This document shows, piece after piece, positions 8,057-16,855 of a stretch of 64,000 bases of DNA. The position numbers were made by a program, and so were the translations under genes. Numbering within the stretch: position 1 is the stretch's first letter; each line of letters begins with the position of its first letter. Under the pieces are notes generated by a model. It made no database searches. It saw only the letters and a program-made list of their open reading frames with translations, and was not told where the DNA came from. Origin of the DNA: Rhodospirillales bacterium BBD 1991-14 (GTDB lineage: Bacteria; Pseudomonadota; Alphaproteobacteria; Kiloniellales; Kiloniellaceae); the NCBI GenBank assembly GCA_001657395.1, contig LYSY01000006.1, positions 124,001-188,000 on the forward strand. Reading direction: 5' to 3'.

Positions 8057-9037
8057 ATGATTGACCTCAAGGTTTCCTCCGAGTCCTGGCCTATTCGGGG
8101 CAGCTTCACGATCTCGCGCGGCAGCAAGACCTCTGCGGATGTCGTGGTCGTGGAGCTCACCGCCGGCGGCAAGACCGGGCGCGGCGAGGCCGTGCCCTAC
8201 ACCCGCTACGGCGAGACCATGGAGGGCGTGCTGGCGGATATCGAGGCGCTGCGTCCGCGCCTCGCCCAGGGGATGGACCGGCTCGGGCTGCAGGAGGTCC
8301 TGCAGCCCGGTGCGGCGCGCAATGCCGTCGACTGTGCGTTCTGGGACCTGGAGGCCAAGCAGGCCGGTCACCGCTACTGGGAGCTTATCGGCGCTGCGGA
8401 ACCCGGCCCGGTGACAACGGCCTACACCCTTTCCCTCGACACCGTGGAGAACATGGCCAAGTCCGCCGCGGCCAACGCCGCGCGCCCGCTCCTGAAACTG
8501 AAGCTGGCCGGGCCGGAAGACATGGCGCGGGTGGCGGCGGTGCGCGAACAGGCGCCCGAAGCGCGCATCGTCGTCGATGCCAACGAGGGCTGGTCGGCGG
8601 CAGACTACGCCCGGCTGGCACCGCAGCTGGCGGTGCTTGGCGTCGAGATGATCGAGCAGCCTCTGCCGGCGGGCGAAGACCAGGCGCTGGCAGGGATGAA
8701 GCGCCCGGTGCCGGTCTGCGCCGACGAGTCCTGCCACGATACGGCGACCCTGGCAGCCCTCAAGGGCCGCTACGACATGGTCAACATCAAGCTCGACAAA
8801 GCCGGCGGCCTCACCGAGGCCCTGAAACTGAAAGCCGCCGCGGAGGCGGAAGGCTTCGGCATCATGGTGGGCTGCATGCTGGCCACCTCACTGGCCATGG
8901 CGCCGGCGGTGATCCTGGCCCAGGGCGCACCGGTGGTCGATTTGGATGGGCCGCTGCTGCTCGCCAAGGACAGGGCGCCGGCCCTGCGCATCGAAGACAG
9001 CCTCATCCATCCGCCTGAGGCTGCGCTTTGGGGATAG
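8057..9037 (+). CDS. dgcA: Enolase-superfamily racemase DgcA / dipeptide epimerase-like
   Basis: The protein has 326 residues from ATG 8057; the TTG one codon earlier is less likely. It has the muconate-lactonising-enzyme-type fold: an N-terminal capping domain and a barrel with the KxK base pair Lys147/Lys149 (LLKLKLAG), metal ligands Asp174 (VVDANEGW), Glu200 (MIEQPLP) and Asp223 (CADESCHD), and the opposite base Lys245/Lys248 in NIKLDKAGG. This is the catalytic set of L-Ala-D/L-Glu epimerases. Beside dgcN, the better assignment is N-acetyl-D-glutamate racemase DgcA, feeding D-Glu into L-Glu metabolism. An alternative is murein-dipeptide epimerase in peptidoglycan recycling. Confidence 0.86.
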   Translation: MIDLKVSSESWPIRGSFTISRGSKTSADVVVVELTAGGKTGRGEAVPYTRYGETMEGVLADIEALRPRLAQGMDRLGLQEVLQPGAARNAVDCAFWDLEAKQAGHRYWELIGAAEPGPVTTAYTLSLDTVENMAKSAAANAARPLLKLKLAGPEDMARVAAVREQAPEARIVVDANEGWSAADYARLAPQLAVLGVEMIEQPLPAGEDQALAGMKRPVPVCADESCHDTATLAALKGRYDMVNIKLDKAGGLTEALKLKAAAEAEGFGIMVGCMLATSLAMAPAVILAQGAPVVDLDGPLLLAKDRAPALRIEDSLIHPPEAALWG

Positions 9038-9084
9038 CACACCGAAACCCGCCTCTTCGCATCAACTGAGGACGAACGACCGTC

Positions 9085-9759
9085 ATGGACCGGCACATTG
9101 ATATCTACTGCGAGCGTGTCGGGACGGCGTTCTGGGCGGAGCCACTCAACGCCATCAGCAACCTGGCCTTCATCATCGCCGGGCTGCTGCTGGTTCAGGT
9201 GCTCAGGCGGGCGGACCCGGCGCTGCGGCGCGATCCTGCCAATGTCGCGCTGGTGACCCTGATTTTTCTCATCGGCATCGGCAGCGGCCTGTTTCACACC
9301 TTCGCGGTCGTCTGGGCGGCCCTGACGGACGTCATCCCGATCGCGCTTTTCATCCTGCTCTATATGTACCTGGCCCTGCGGCGCATGATCGCCCTGCCGG
9401 TGTGGGTCTGTGCCCTCAGTCTCCTCGGGGTGCTGGGCCTGGTCTCGGCCATGCCGGCCCTCTTCGGCTTCAGCCTGCCCACCTATGGCGTGGCGCTCAC
9501 AGCCATGATCGTCGTGGGCGGATTCCTGCACGTTGTCCGCAGCCACCCGGCGGGCATGCCGATTCTGATCACCGGCGGCATCTTCGCCCTTTCGCTGACG
9601 CTGCGCACCATCGACCTGCCGCTCTGCGACGTGCTGCCCATCGGCACACACTACTTCTGGCACATCCTGAACGCCGTCGTTCTCTATCGCCTTGCACGCA
9701 TTGCGATGCGTCATGGCCGGGCCGCTTCCGCCGTGGTACCCGAAGGCCAGACGCCCTGA
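9085..9759 (+). CDS. Ceramidase-domain (CREST superfamily) seven-helix membrane protein
   Basis: A 224-residue protein with about seven hydrophobic helices. Conserved polar positions fit the alkaline ceramidase/CREST hydrolase family: Glu in WAEPLNAISN at the start, SGLFHTF in helix 3, an Asp in the following helix (LTDVIPIALF), and the C-terminal GTHYFWHILN with two His residues that would bind zinc. The family hydrolyses amide bonds of lipids in membranes, and bacterial members are mostly uncharacterised. It follows dgcA by 47 bases on the same strand and may be cotranscribed, with no obvious functional link. Confidence 0.82.
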   Translation: MDRHIDIYCERVGTAFWAEPLNAISNLAFIIAGLLLVQVLRRADPALRRDPANVALVTLIFLIGIGSGLFHTFAVVWAALTDVIPIALFILLYMYLALRRMIALPVWVCALSLLGVLGLVSAMPALFGFSLPTYGVALTAMIVVGGFLHVVRSHPAGMPILITGGIFALSLTLRTIDLPLCDVLPIGTHYFWHILNAVVLYRLARIAMRHGRAASAVVPEGQTP

Positions 9760-9802
9760 CGCGTCAAAGCGTTTCTTTGGAGATTGCGGGAGGCCCAATG
9801 CG

Positions 9803-10567
9803 ATGCGGCCGGAACTCATCACCGTGACGCCCGAGACCGTGGAGAAGACCGGTTTCTTCTGCAAGATGAGCGCACGCAAGGAAGCCGGCTATCAGCGCAA
9901 GCTCGCCTGGCTGAAGGCGCGCTTCGACGAAGGCTTGCAGATGCGCCTGCTCGGCGGCGGGGAGCGGGGCTTCATCGAGTTCATTCCCGGTGACTTCGCC
10001 TGGCGGGCCATCCGCAAGGCCGGCGACTATCTGGTGATCCACTGCCTCTGGGTGGTCGGGCGCAGCAAGGGCAAGGGCCATTCAACGGTATTGATCGAGG
10101 AAGCGCTGGCGGCGGCGAAGGCCGGCGGCTTCAAGGGCGTTGCCGCCGTCACCAGCACCGGCAACTGGCTGATCGACGCCGGCATTCTCGCACACCACGG
10201 CTTTGAGTCTGTTGCCGCGGCTGAGCCCGGCTTCGACATCATGGTGCGCAAGCTGGATCCCAAAGCGCCCGATCCGGCGTTCTGCGGCGGCTGGCGGAAG
10301 AAGCTGGAGGCATTGCCGGGCGGCGGCAGGGGCCTCACCGTGTTCCGCAGCGACCAGTGTCCCTATCTCGACAACGCCGTGCGGATCGTCGCGGACCACG
10401 CGGCGGACAGGGGATTGGCCTTTCGCGAGATCGAGATGACGAGCGCCAGGGAGGTGCGGCGGCTTTCGCCGACTCCCTACGGCGTCTTCGCCATCGTGAA
10501 GGACGGAGAACTCCTGGCCTATCACTACCTCTCGCCCAAGGAACTGGCGAAGCGCTGCGGGCGGTGA
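9803..10567 (+). CDS. GNAT N-acetyltransferase with C-terminal YoaP-like domain
   Basis: The protein has 254 residues from ATG 9803, with GGGAGG upstream; a longer in-frame frame from 9692 overlaps the previous gene. The N-terminal half is GNAT-like, with an acetyl-CoA loop VVGRSKGKGHSTVLIEEAL. The C-terminal half (about 170-254) includes FRSDQCPYLDNAV and ends YGVFAIVKDGELLAYHYLS, as in YoaP-domain proteins of Bacillus and others. The SDQCPY segment places a cysteine where thioredoxin-like folds carry theirs. The substrate is unknown. The stop lies 6 bases from the stop of the convergent YcaQ-like gene. Confidence 0.82.
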   Translation: MRPELITVTPETVEKTGFFCKMSARKEAGYQRKLAWLKARFDEGLQMRLLGGGERGFIEFIPGDFAWRAIRKAGDYLVIHCLWVVGRSKGKGHSTVLIEEALAAAKAGGFKGVAAVTSTGNWLIDAGILAHHGFESVAAAEPGFDIMVRKLDPKAPDPAFCGGWRKKLEALPGGGRGLTVFRSDQCPYLDNAVRIVADHAADRGLAFREIEMTSAREVRRLSPTPYGVFAIVKDGELLAYHYLSPKELAKRCGR

Positions 10568-10573
10568 CCGCGC

Positions 10574-11788
10574 TCAGCCGGCGGTCCGCAGGTATCGATC
10601 ATCGAAGGCGATCTGTTCGGCGCCGGTGAAGCGGCGCTGGCGTTCCAACTCGGCCTCCAGCCGGTCCTGCCGGGCGCGCGACAGCTTGACCTTCGGTTCA
10701 AGCCACAGGCCCTTGATCCGCAGGGTGGCGCTCTCGCGCTCGTGCTTCATGTCGATCCGCCCGATCAGCCGGTCGCCCTCCAGCATCGGAAAGACGTAAT
10801 AGCCGTAGCGCCGCTTGGCTGCCGGCACAAAGACCTCGATGCGGTAGTGAAAGCCGAACAGCCGCTCGCAGCGCTTGCGGTCGCGGATCAGCGGGTCGAA
10901 GGGGCTGAGGACCCGCAGACGCTTCGGCGGCTCCGGCAGGTCCTGCAGCGGGTCGGCGGCGGCGCTGCAGTAGGCGGCGCGCGGGCGCCCGCCCTTGGTG
11001 TCGGCAACCAGAACCTCTTCCAGGTCCTTTCCGCTTCGCGCGCGGCACCAGGCCTTGGCCTCCTCGGGCGTCACAAGATCCCAGAAGGCGGCGATCTCGC
11101 CCGAAGTGGCAAGGCCCAGGCGCTCCAACGCGCTGCGGCAGGCCCAGTCGATGATCGCCGCTTCGGAGGGCGACTCGCTGCGGTGGGGTTCGGGGATCAC
11201 CCGTTCCGTCAGGTCGTAGACCTTCTGAAAGCCGCTGCGGGCCGAAACCGCCAGGCGGCCGCTGTGCCAGAGATACTCCAGGGCTGTCTTTGACGGATGC
11301 CAGTCCCACCACCCGTTGCTGCTTTTCGGCCTCTTGACGTCCTCGCCGCCCAGGTCGCGGGCCATGGCCGGGCCGTTGTCTTCGATGTGCCCCAGCACGG
11401 CCTCGAGCTCGTCCTCGAAGTTGCCGCGGCGGTTCTTGCCCCAGCGCGCGCGAAGCTGCTCGCTCCGCTGGGCGAAGCGCCGCCTCCAATAGGGGAAATA
11501 GCGGCTGGGGATCAGCGAGGCGTCGTGAGTCCAGTTTTCGAAGAGCGCGGCGTCCTTTTCCACCAGGCGGCTGAGCTGGCGGTGCCGGTAGGTCTGATTG
11601 CGCGCGAAGAGGATCATGTGGTGGGCGCGCTCGACGGTCTGGATGGAATCGACCTGGACGAAGCCCAGGCGGTCGATCAGCGCCAGAAGATCCTCATGGC
11701 CGATCTTGCGGTAGGGCGACTCGCAGAGCCCCTGACGCTGAAGCAAGAGCCGACGGGCGGAACGGGTATCGATCAGTCGCGGAGTCAT
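10574..11788 (-). CDS. YcaQ-like winged-helix DNA glycosylase family protein (HTH_42)
   Basis: A 404-residue member of the HTH_42/DUF1006 family. The key QVD motif lies in LGFVQVDSIQTVERAHHMIL near residue 47. In this family a QxQ/QxD motif is the catalytic core of AlkZ and YcaQ (AlkX) glycosylases that unhook bulky or crosslinked DNA lesions. FENWTHDASLIP (about 84-95) and the C-terminal GRIDMKHERES/LWLEP region are also family hallmarks. The QxD form points to the YcaQ branch rather than AlkZ. It is the last gene of a minus-strand set with two small genes upstream (13-base gap). Activity on crosslinks is inferred from the family. Confidence 0.86.
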   Translation of the reverse strand: MTPRLIDTRSARRLLLQRQGLCESPYRKIGHEDLLALIDRLGFVQVDSIQTVERAHHMILFARNQTYRHRQLSRLVEKDAALFENWTHDASLIPSRYFPYWRRRFAQRSEQLRARWGKNRRGNFEDELEAVLGHIEDNGPAMARDLGGEDVKRPKSSNGWWDWHPSKTALEYLWHSGRLAVSARSGFQKVYDLTERVIPEPHRSESPSEAAIIDWACRSALERLGLATSGEIAAFWDLVTPEEAKAWCRARSGKDLEEVLVADTKGGRPRAAYCSAAADPLQDLPEPPKRLRVLSPFDPLIRDRKRCERLFGFHYRIEVFVPAAKRRYGYYVFPMLEGDRLIGRIDMKHERESATLRIKGLWLEPKVKLSRARQDRLEAELERQRRFTGAEQIAFDDRYLRTAG

Positions 11789-11801
11789 GCGGTGCCCGGT
11801 G

Positions 11802-12134
11802 TCATTTGCCCCTGTTGCGCCGCCAGCCGCCGCGCCGCGCCGGCTTGCAGAGGTGGCGGGCCATGCGGTCGCCGGGGTAGAGCGCCGTTTCCTTCAGCAT
11901 CTCGATCAGGCGCCCGCAGGCGCCGCCCGGCAGCGGCTCGTCTTCGAGGCGGTAGTCCTCGATCAGGCGCCCGGCGGCGGCGGCCGGGTCGCGGCCCTCG
12001 CCCAGGCGCAGCACCCAGGCCAGCATCAGGTCTTCCGCGGGGCCGGGAAAGCTCTCCCCCATTTCCAGAACCTCGCGGATCATGCCGCCGGGATCGTCCG
12101 GGGAGTCGTGCTTGGATATGTAGCGAATGGGCAT
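11802..12134 (-). CDS. Small conserved-looking hypothetical protein
   Basis: A 110-residue protein starting MPIRYISKHDSPDDPGG and ending in a very basic tail (CKPARRGGWRRNRGK). The middle is helical, acidic and Leu-rich, with no signal peptide or membrane segment. It sits 3 bases after the methyltransferase stop and 13 bases before the YcaQ-like start, all on the minus strand, so it is almost certainly translated within an operon. The basic tail could bind nucleic acid, which would fit the DNA-repair neighbour, but I recognise no family. Confidence 0.65.
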   Translation of the reverse strand: MPIRYISKHDSPDDPGGMIREVLEMGESFPGPAEDLMLAWVLRLGEGRDPAAAAGRLIEDYRLEDEPLPGGACGRLIEMLKETALYPGDRMARHLCKPARRGGWRRNRGK

Positions 12135-12137
12135 CGG

Positions 12138-12830
12138 TCAGATCCGCCTGAGGAGATTGAGTCGGCTGGGTATCTCGAACCAGAACGCGCCGTTGCGCTG
12201 TTCGCCTGCCGCCATAAAGCTCTGCCGCAGCGACTCCTCCCGGGCCTCGACCTGTGGTCGGCGCGAAGGGTCGACGGCGACCATGCCGTCGCGGAAGGTC
12301 TCAAAGCTCGCCTGGCGGTGGGGCGCCCGGTAGACGTACTCCTCCTCTTCGGCCAGGGTCTTGCCGTCCGCAGCCCGCTTCAGCGCCTCGAAGGCCCGGG
12401 CGCGCACCTCGGTTTCGTCCTCGATGGGGCGCACCATCTCAAAGAAGGCGCCCTCGGCCAAAGGCTCCTGAATGTACAGCCGCCCGTCCGGGCGCAGCAC
12501 CCGCGCGGCCTCGGCCAGGGCGGCCTCCTGCTGCGCCACGGGGACGTGGTGCAGCGCATTGAAATAGACCACCACGTCCAGACTGGCATCGTTGAGTGGA
12601 AGCGCCTGACCCTGGGCGGCGCAGTAACGCTCCGACCCCGCCGCTTCGGCCGCCCGCGCGCGGGCCAGTTGATGGGGCTGCGGATCGATCCCGATGGCCT
12701 GGGCGCCGGCGCGGGTCAACACCCGGACCAGACCGCCGTCGCCGCAGCCGATGTCGGCGACCCGGGCCCCGGCCAGAGAAAGGCGGTCGCGCAGGACGGC
12801 GGTGTGTTTTTCCAGGGGGCCTTGAGTCAT
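12138..12830 (-). CDS. Class I SAM-dependent methyltransferase
   Basis: A 230-residue methyltransferase of the UbiE/Methyltransf_11 type. Motif I is VADIGCGDGGLVRVL (about 25-39), the acidic loop is AIGIDPQPHQLA, and motif IV is VVYFNALHHVPV. The later part has the family's LYIQEPLAEGAFF strand. It is the first gene of the minus-strand trio ending in the YcaQ-like gene. The substrate cannot be told from sequence; a small molecule or lipid head group is usual for this group. Confidence 0.85.
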   Translation of the reverse strand: MTQGPLEKHTAVLRDRLSLAGARVADIGCGDGGLVRVLTRAGAQAIGIDPQPHQLARARAAEAAGSERYCAAQGQALPLNDASLDVVVYFNALHHVPVAQQEAALAEAARVLRPDGRLYIQEPLAEGAFFEMVRPIEDETEVRARAFEALKRAADGKTLAEEEEYVYRAPHRQASFETFRDGMVAVDPSRRPQVEAREESLRQSFMAAGEQRNGAFWFEIPSRLNLLRRI

Positions 12831-13052
12831 CGGCTTTCAAGTCGCTATGAGGACCGGCATTTTAGGCTGCGGGCACCGGGATTCGCCAGCACCTGCCCAT
12901 AAGGCTGGTGCCAGCCCCCTGACAGCAGTCTGCCCGCCGGTGGCGGCTGGATAACCGCGGCGGTCATGCCCGGTCAGATCCGTCACCGGACGGCCATCTG
13001 GCTGTCATTTTCGACCGATAGCTTGAGAGTCCAACAAAACGGGAAAGAGACC

Positions 13053-13817
13053 ATGTTCTCCCTGAAAGGCAAGAAAGCGCTGGTGGTTGGCATTGCAAAC
13101 GAATCGTCGATCGCCCATGGCTGTGCCAAGGCTTTCCGTGATCAGGGGGCCAGCCTCGCGATCACCTATCTGAACGAAAAGGCTAAGCCGCATGTCGAGC
13201 CCCTTGCCGAGGCGCTGGGTGCGGACATCTTCCTGCCGCTCGATGTCCGTGAGGACGGTCAGGTCTCCGCCCTGTTCGATGCGATCAGCAAGGCCTGGGG
13301 CAGCATCGATATCTGCCTGCACTCCATCGCCTACTGCCCGCGCGAGGATCTGCACAGCAGGGTTGTCGACTGCTCGCGCGATGGCTTCGTCACGGCGATG
13401 GACGTCTCGGTCCATTCCTTCATGCGCATGGTCCATCATGCCGAGCGGCTCATGCCGTCGGGAGGCACCTGCATGACCGTGTCGTTCTACGGCTCCGAAA
13501 AGGTGGTCGACTACTACAACGTGATGGGCCCGGTGAAGGCGGCCCTGGAGGCGGTCACGCGGTATATGGCGGCTGAGCTCGGCCCCAGGAAGATCTCGGT
13601 CCACGCGCTCTCGCCCGGGCCCTTGAAGACCCGCGCCGCCTCCGGGCTCGACCGCTTCGACGAACTCCTTGAGCGCGCCGCCAAGCAGGCGCCGACCCGC
13701 GAGCTTGTGAGCATCGAGGACGTTGGCGCCTATGCCGCCTTTCTGGCCAGCCCGGAGGCCGCCAACATCACCGGCTGCGTGCATTACATCGACGGCGGCT
13801 ATCACATCCGCGGGTGA
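13053..13817 (+). CDS. FabI-type enoyl-[acyl-carrier-protein] reductase, divergent copy
   Basis: The protein has 254 residues from ATG 13053; upstream in-frame codons lack family similarity. The NAD-binding loop GIANESSIAHGCAKAF (13-28), the SIAY segment and the tail YIDGGYHIRG are FabI-like. FabI reduces trans-2-enoyl-ACP, the last step of each fatty-acid elongation cycle. The catalytic Tyr155 and Lys162 (YNVMGPVK) keep the seven-residue spacing of E. coli FabI Tyr156/Lys163. The other conserved active-site tyrosine (E. coli Tyr146) aligns with Phe145. Together with its solitary position beside CoA-ester genes, this suggests a paralogue rather than the main FabI. Confidence 0.82.
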   Translation: MFSLKGKKALVVGIANESSIAHGCAKAFRDQGASLAITYLNEKAKPHVEPLAEALGADIFLPLDVREDGQVSALFDAISKAWGSIDICLHSIAYCPREDLHSRVVDCSRDGFVTAMDVSVHSFMRMVHHAERLMPSGGTCMTVSFYGSEKVVDYYNVMGPVKAALEAVTRYMAAELGPRKISVHALSPGPLKTRAASGLDRFDELLERAAKQAPTRELVSIEDVGAYAAFLASPEAANITGCVHYIDGGYHIRG

Positions 13818-13895
13818 CGGCCTATTGCCGGCGCAGTGACTTTGCCGCGCGCTGCTCTTGCGGCCTCCGCGCGATGCGCTAGGCTGGCGCCCGCA

Positions 13896-15068
13896 ATGTC
13901 CGAACCCGCCATGACAGAAGACGAGAGCTTTCCAGACATCCGCGCCGGCCTGCGGTCGCTCTGCGCCGGCTTCCCCGGATCCTACTGGCGGGACCTGGAC
14001 TCCCGGCGCGCCTATCCGGACGACTTCGTCCGGGCGCTGACGGAGGCGGGCTATCTCGCTGCCCTGATCCCGGAGGCCTATGGCGGCAGCGGCCTGCCGC
14101 TGGCCGCCGGCGGCGCGATCCTGGAGGAAATCCACAAGGCCGGCTGCAACGGCGCGGCCTGCCACGCCCAGATGTACACCATGGGTACCCTCCTGAAGCA
14201 CGGCAGCGATGCGCAGAAACAGCGCTGGCTGCCGGGGATCGCCGAAGGCTCGCTCAGGCTCCAGGCCTTCGGCGTGACCGAGCCGACCAGCGGCAGCGAC
14301 ACCCTGAGCCTCGCCACGACGGCCAGACGCGAGGGCGATCGCTACGTCGTCAACGGCCAGAAAGTCTGGACCAGCCGCGCCGAACACAGCGACCTCCTGC
14401 TGCTCCTGGCGCGCACGACGCCGAAGGACCAGGTTGCGAAAAAGGGCGAGGGCCTCTCGGTCTTCCTTGTCGACCTGCGCGCGGCGCTCGGTCGGGGCGT
14501 CACCATCAAGCCGATCCGGGCGATGATGAACCACGCCACGACGGAGGTTTTCTTCGACAACCTGGAGGTGCCGGCGGAGAACCTGATCGGCGCCGAGGGC
14601 AAGGGCTTCCGCTACATCCTCGACGGTATGAACGCCGAACGCATCCTCATTGCCGCCGAGTGCATTGGCGATGCCCGCTGGTTCATCGACAAGGCCACAA
14701 GCTATGCCGGGGAGCGCAAGGTCTTCGGCCGGCCCATCGGGCAGAACCAGGGCATCCAGTTCCCCATCGCCCGCGCCTATGCCCAGAGCGAGGCGGCGTC
14801 CTTGATGGTGGCCCGCGCCGCCGCCCTTTTCGATGCAAGCGAACGTTGCGGCAAGGAAGCCAACATGGCCAAGCTGCTCGCCTCCGAAGCCTCCTGGGCG
14901 GCGGCGGAGGCCTGCCTGCAGACCCACGGCGGCTTCGGCTTTGCCGAGGAGTACGATGTCGAGCGCAAGTACCGCGAAACCCGGCTCTATCAGGTGGCGC
15001 CGGTATCCACCAACCTCATCCTCGCCTATCTGGCCGAACACGTTCTTGGCCTTCCCCGCAGCTACTAG
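13896..15068 (+). CDS. Acyl-CoA dehydrogenase
   Basis: The protein has 390 residues from ATG 13896; ATG 13911 also fits. The order of parts is that of the FAD-dependent family: an N-terminal helical domain with LIPEAYGGSGLPLAAGGAI, a middle beta domain with QAFGVTEPTSGSDT and VNGQKVWTSRAEHSD, then a C-terminal helical domain with GRPIGQNQGIQFPIA and QTHGGFGFAEEYDVER, ending in the RETRLYQVAPVSTNLIL segment. It oxidises acyl-CoA to enoyl-CoA and passes electrons to ETF. It begins a plus-strand run that continues with GST, CaiB-type and MaoC-type genes, suggesting breakdown of a branched or dicarboxylic CoA ester. Confidence 0.9.
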   Translation: MSEPAMTEDESFPDIRAGLRSLCAGFPGSYWRDLDSRRAYPDDFVRALTEAGYLAALIPEAYGGSGLPLAAGGAILEEIHKAGCNGAACHAQMYTMGTLLKHGSDAQKQRWLPGIAEGSLRLQAFGVTEPTSGSDTLSLATTARREGDRYVVNGQKVWTSRAEHSDLLLLLARTTPKDQVAKKGEGLSVFLVDLRAALGRGVTIKPIRAMMNHATTEVFFDNLEVPAENLIGAEGKGFRYILDGMNAERILIAAECIGDARWFIDKATSYAGERKVFGRPIGQNQGIQFPIARAYAQSEAASLMVARAAALFDASERCGKEANMAKLLASEASWAAAEACLQTHGGFGFAEEYDVERKYRETRLYQVAPVSTNLILAYLAEHVLGLPRSY

Positions 15069-15092
15069 TGCCAGAGTTAAAGAGGCCGTCGC

Positions 15093-15734
15093 ATGAAACC
15101 CCTCCTTCTGGGCCCGAGCTACAGCGTTTACGTCCGCATCGCCCGCCTTGCGCTGATCGAAAAGGGTGTCGACTACGACCATACCGAGTTCGACGTCTTC
15201 GACCGCGACGACTGGCCGGCGGACTGGCTGGAGCGCCAGCCCTTCGGTCTGGTGCCGGCCTTCGAGCATGACGGCTTCCGTCTCTATGAGGCCCGCGCCA
15301 TCACCCGCTACGTCGAAGAAGCCTTCGAGGGGCCGCCGCTGCAGCCGAGCCGTGCGACGGAGACTGCGCGCATGGAGCAGGTGATCTCCGTGCTCGACGG
15401 CCAGGGCTACCGCCCCATGGTGCGCGCGGTCTTCGTGCAGGCGCTGGAGCGCGCCCGCAAGCTGGACTACGACGCCGAGGCCATCGCCGACGCTTTGCCC
15501 AGGACGGCGCGCTGCCTGGCGGCGCTGGCCGAACTGCTCGGCGACCAGACCTATTTCGCAGGCGCCGCCTTCAGCCGGGCTGACGCGCAGGCCGTGCCGA
15601 TGTTTCAGTACTTCCTCTTTGCCGAGGAGGGACAGCAGCAACTGCAGGCCCACCCGAACCTGGAGCGATGGTGGACACAGGTTTCGGCGCGGTCCTCTGT
15701 TCAGTCCACCTACACTCCTCCCGCTGTTCCATGA
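15093..15734 (+). CDS. Glutathione S-transferase family protein
   Basis: A 213-residue protein with AGAGG 9 bases before the ATG. The N-terminal thioredoxin-like domain has the catalytic region LGPSYSVYVRIARLAL (Ser/Tyr near residues 9-12), the cis-Pro site FGLVPAFEHDGFRLYEARAI and the glutathione-binding Glu-Ala. The all-helical C-terminal domain ends in LERWWTQVSARSS. Its stop overlaps the start of the CoA-transferase gene (ATGA at 15731-15734), so the two are translationally coupled. The role may be detoxifying or isomerising a reactive intermediate of this CoA-ester pathway (inference). Confidence 0.87.
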   Translation: MKPLLLGPSYSVYVRIARLALIEKGVDYDHTEFDVFDRDDWPADWLERQPFGLVPAFEHDGFRLYEARAITRYVEEAFEGPPLQPSRATETARMEQVISVLDGQGYRPMVRAVFVQALERARKLDYDAEAIADALPRTARCLAALAELLGDQTYFAGAAFSRADAQAVPMFQYFLFAEEGQQQLQAHPNLERWWTQVSARSSVQSTYTPPAVP

Positions 15735-16855
15735 CCCGGCCCCTTGAAGGTGTCCTGGTGGTCAGCCTGGAACAGGCCGTGGCGGCGCCCTACTGCAGTT
15801 GCCGCCTGGCCGATGCCGGTGCCCGCGTCATCAAGCTGGAACGGCCGGAGGGTGACTTCGCCCGCGCCTACGACCGTGCCGCCAAGGGGGAAAGCGCCTA
15901 TTTCGTCTGGCTGAACCGCGGCAAGGAGTCCATCGCCGTCGATCTGAAGACGCCCGGCGATCTGGCCCTGGTGAAGCGCATGGTCGCGCAGGCAGACATC
16001 TTCATGCAGAACCTGGCCCCCGGGGCGGCCCGGCGTCTCGGCCTGGGGTCTGCGGACCTGCGCGCCGCCGATCCGCGCCTGATCACCTGCGACATCTCCG
16101 GCTACGGCGAGTCCGGACCTTACGCCGACATGAAGGCCTATGACCTGCTGGTGCAGGCGGAGAGCGGCCTGGCCGCCGTCACCGGGCGCCCGGAAGGGCC
16201 CGGGCGGGTGGGCGTTTCGGTCTGCGACATCGCCTGCGGCATGTATGCCTACCAGGCGGTGCTGGAGGCGCTGTTGCGGCGCGGGCGGACGGGCGAGGGC
16301 GCGGCGCTCGCCACGTCGCTGTTCAGCGCTATGGCCGACTGGATGACCGTGCCGCTGCTGCACCAGGACTACGGGCCCGGTGCGCCCCCGCGTGTCGGCC
16401 TCAACCATCCGAGCATCGCCCCCTACGGCGTTTATGCCTGTGCCGGCGGGACCGAGATCGTCATCTGCATTCAGAACGAGCGCGAATGGCAGCGCTTTGC
16501 CGCCCAGGTCCTGGCGCAGCCTGGCCTCGCGGAGGATCCGCGCTTCAGCGACAACACCGCGCGGGTCGCAAACCGCCCGGCCCTCGACCGGGTGATCGAA
16601 GCCTGCTTTGGCGCGCTCGACCGTGCCGCCGTCGTTGCCCGGCTGGAGGCGGCTCAGATCGCCTTCGGTGCGGTGAACAGCCCGGCCGATCTCAGCGCCC
16701 ACCCGCAGTTACGGCGCGTTTCCGTGGAGACGCCGGGCGGGCCCATCGACCTGGTCGCGCCACCGGCCCGGGAGCGCGGGCAGGCCCTGCAACTCGGCCC
16801 CGTTCCTGCTCTCGACCAGCACGGCGCGGCCCTGCGGGCGGAGTTTGCGGCATGA
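15731..16855 (+). CDS. CaiB/BaiF-type (family III) CoA-transferase
   Basis: The protein has 374 residues from ATG 15731, which overlaps the GST stop. Family III features: PLEGVLVVSLEQAVAAPYC at the start, LNRGKESIAVDLKTPGD (about 61-77), and the catalytic Asp138 in MKAYDLLVQAESGL, the residue that forms the acyl-anhydride in formyl-CoA transferase. The later part has GLNHPSIAPYGVYACAGG. The enzyme moves CoA between carboxylic acids. The coupled hydratase downstream and dehydrogenase upstream suggest a dicarboxylate such as a C4/C5 acid, but the sequence does not name it. Confidence 0.9.
   Translation: MTRPLEGVLVVSLEQAVAAPYCSCRLADAGARVIKLERPEGDFARAYDRAAKGESAYFVWLNRGKESIAVDLKTPGDLALVKRMVAQADIFMQNLAPGAARRLGLGSADLRAADPRLITCDISGYGESGPYADMKAYDLLVQAESGLAAVTGRPEGPGRVGVSVCDIACGMYAYQAVLEALLRRGRTGEGAALATSLFSAMADWMTVPLLHQDYGPGAPPRVGLNHPSIAPYGVYACAGGTEIVICIQNEREWQRFAAQVLAQPGLAEDPRFSDNTARVANRPALDRVIEACFGALDRAAVVARLEAAQIAFGAVNSPADLSAHPQLRRVSVETPGGPIDLVAPPARERGQALQLGPVPALDQHGAALRAEFAA

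Noticed and set aside
13005-15653. An 882-codon open frame on the minus strand
   Set aside because: It lies fully antisense to fabI-like, acyl-CoA dehydrogenase and GST genes, which all have clear family motifs. Long antisense frames are expected in GC-rich DNA with G/C third positions.
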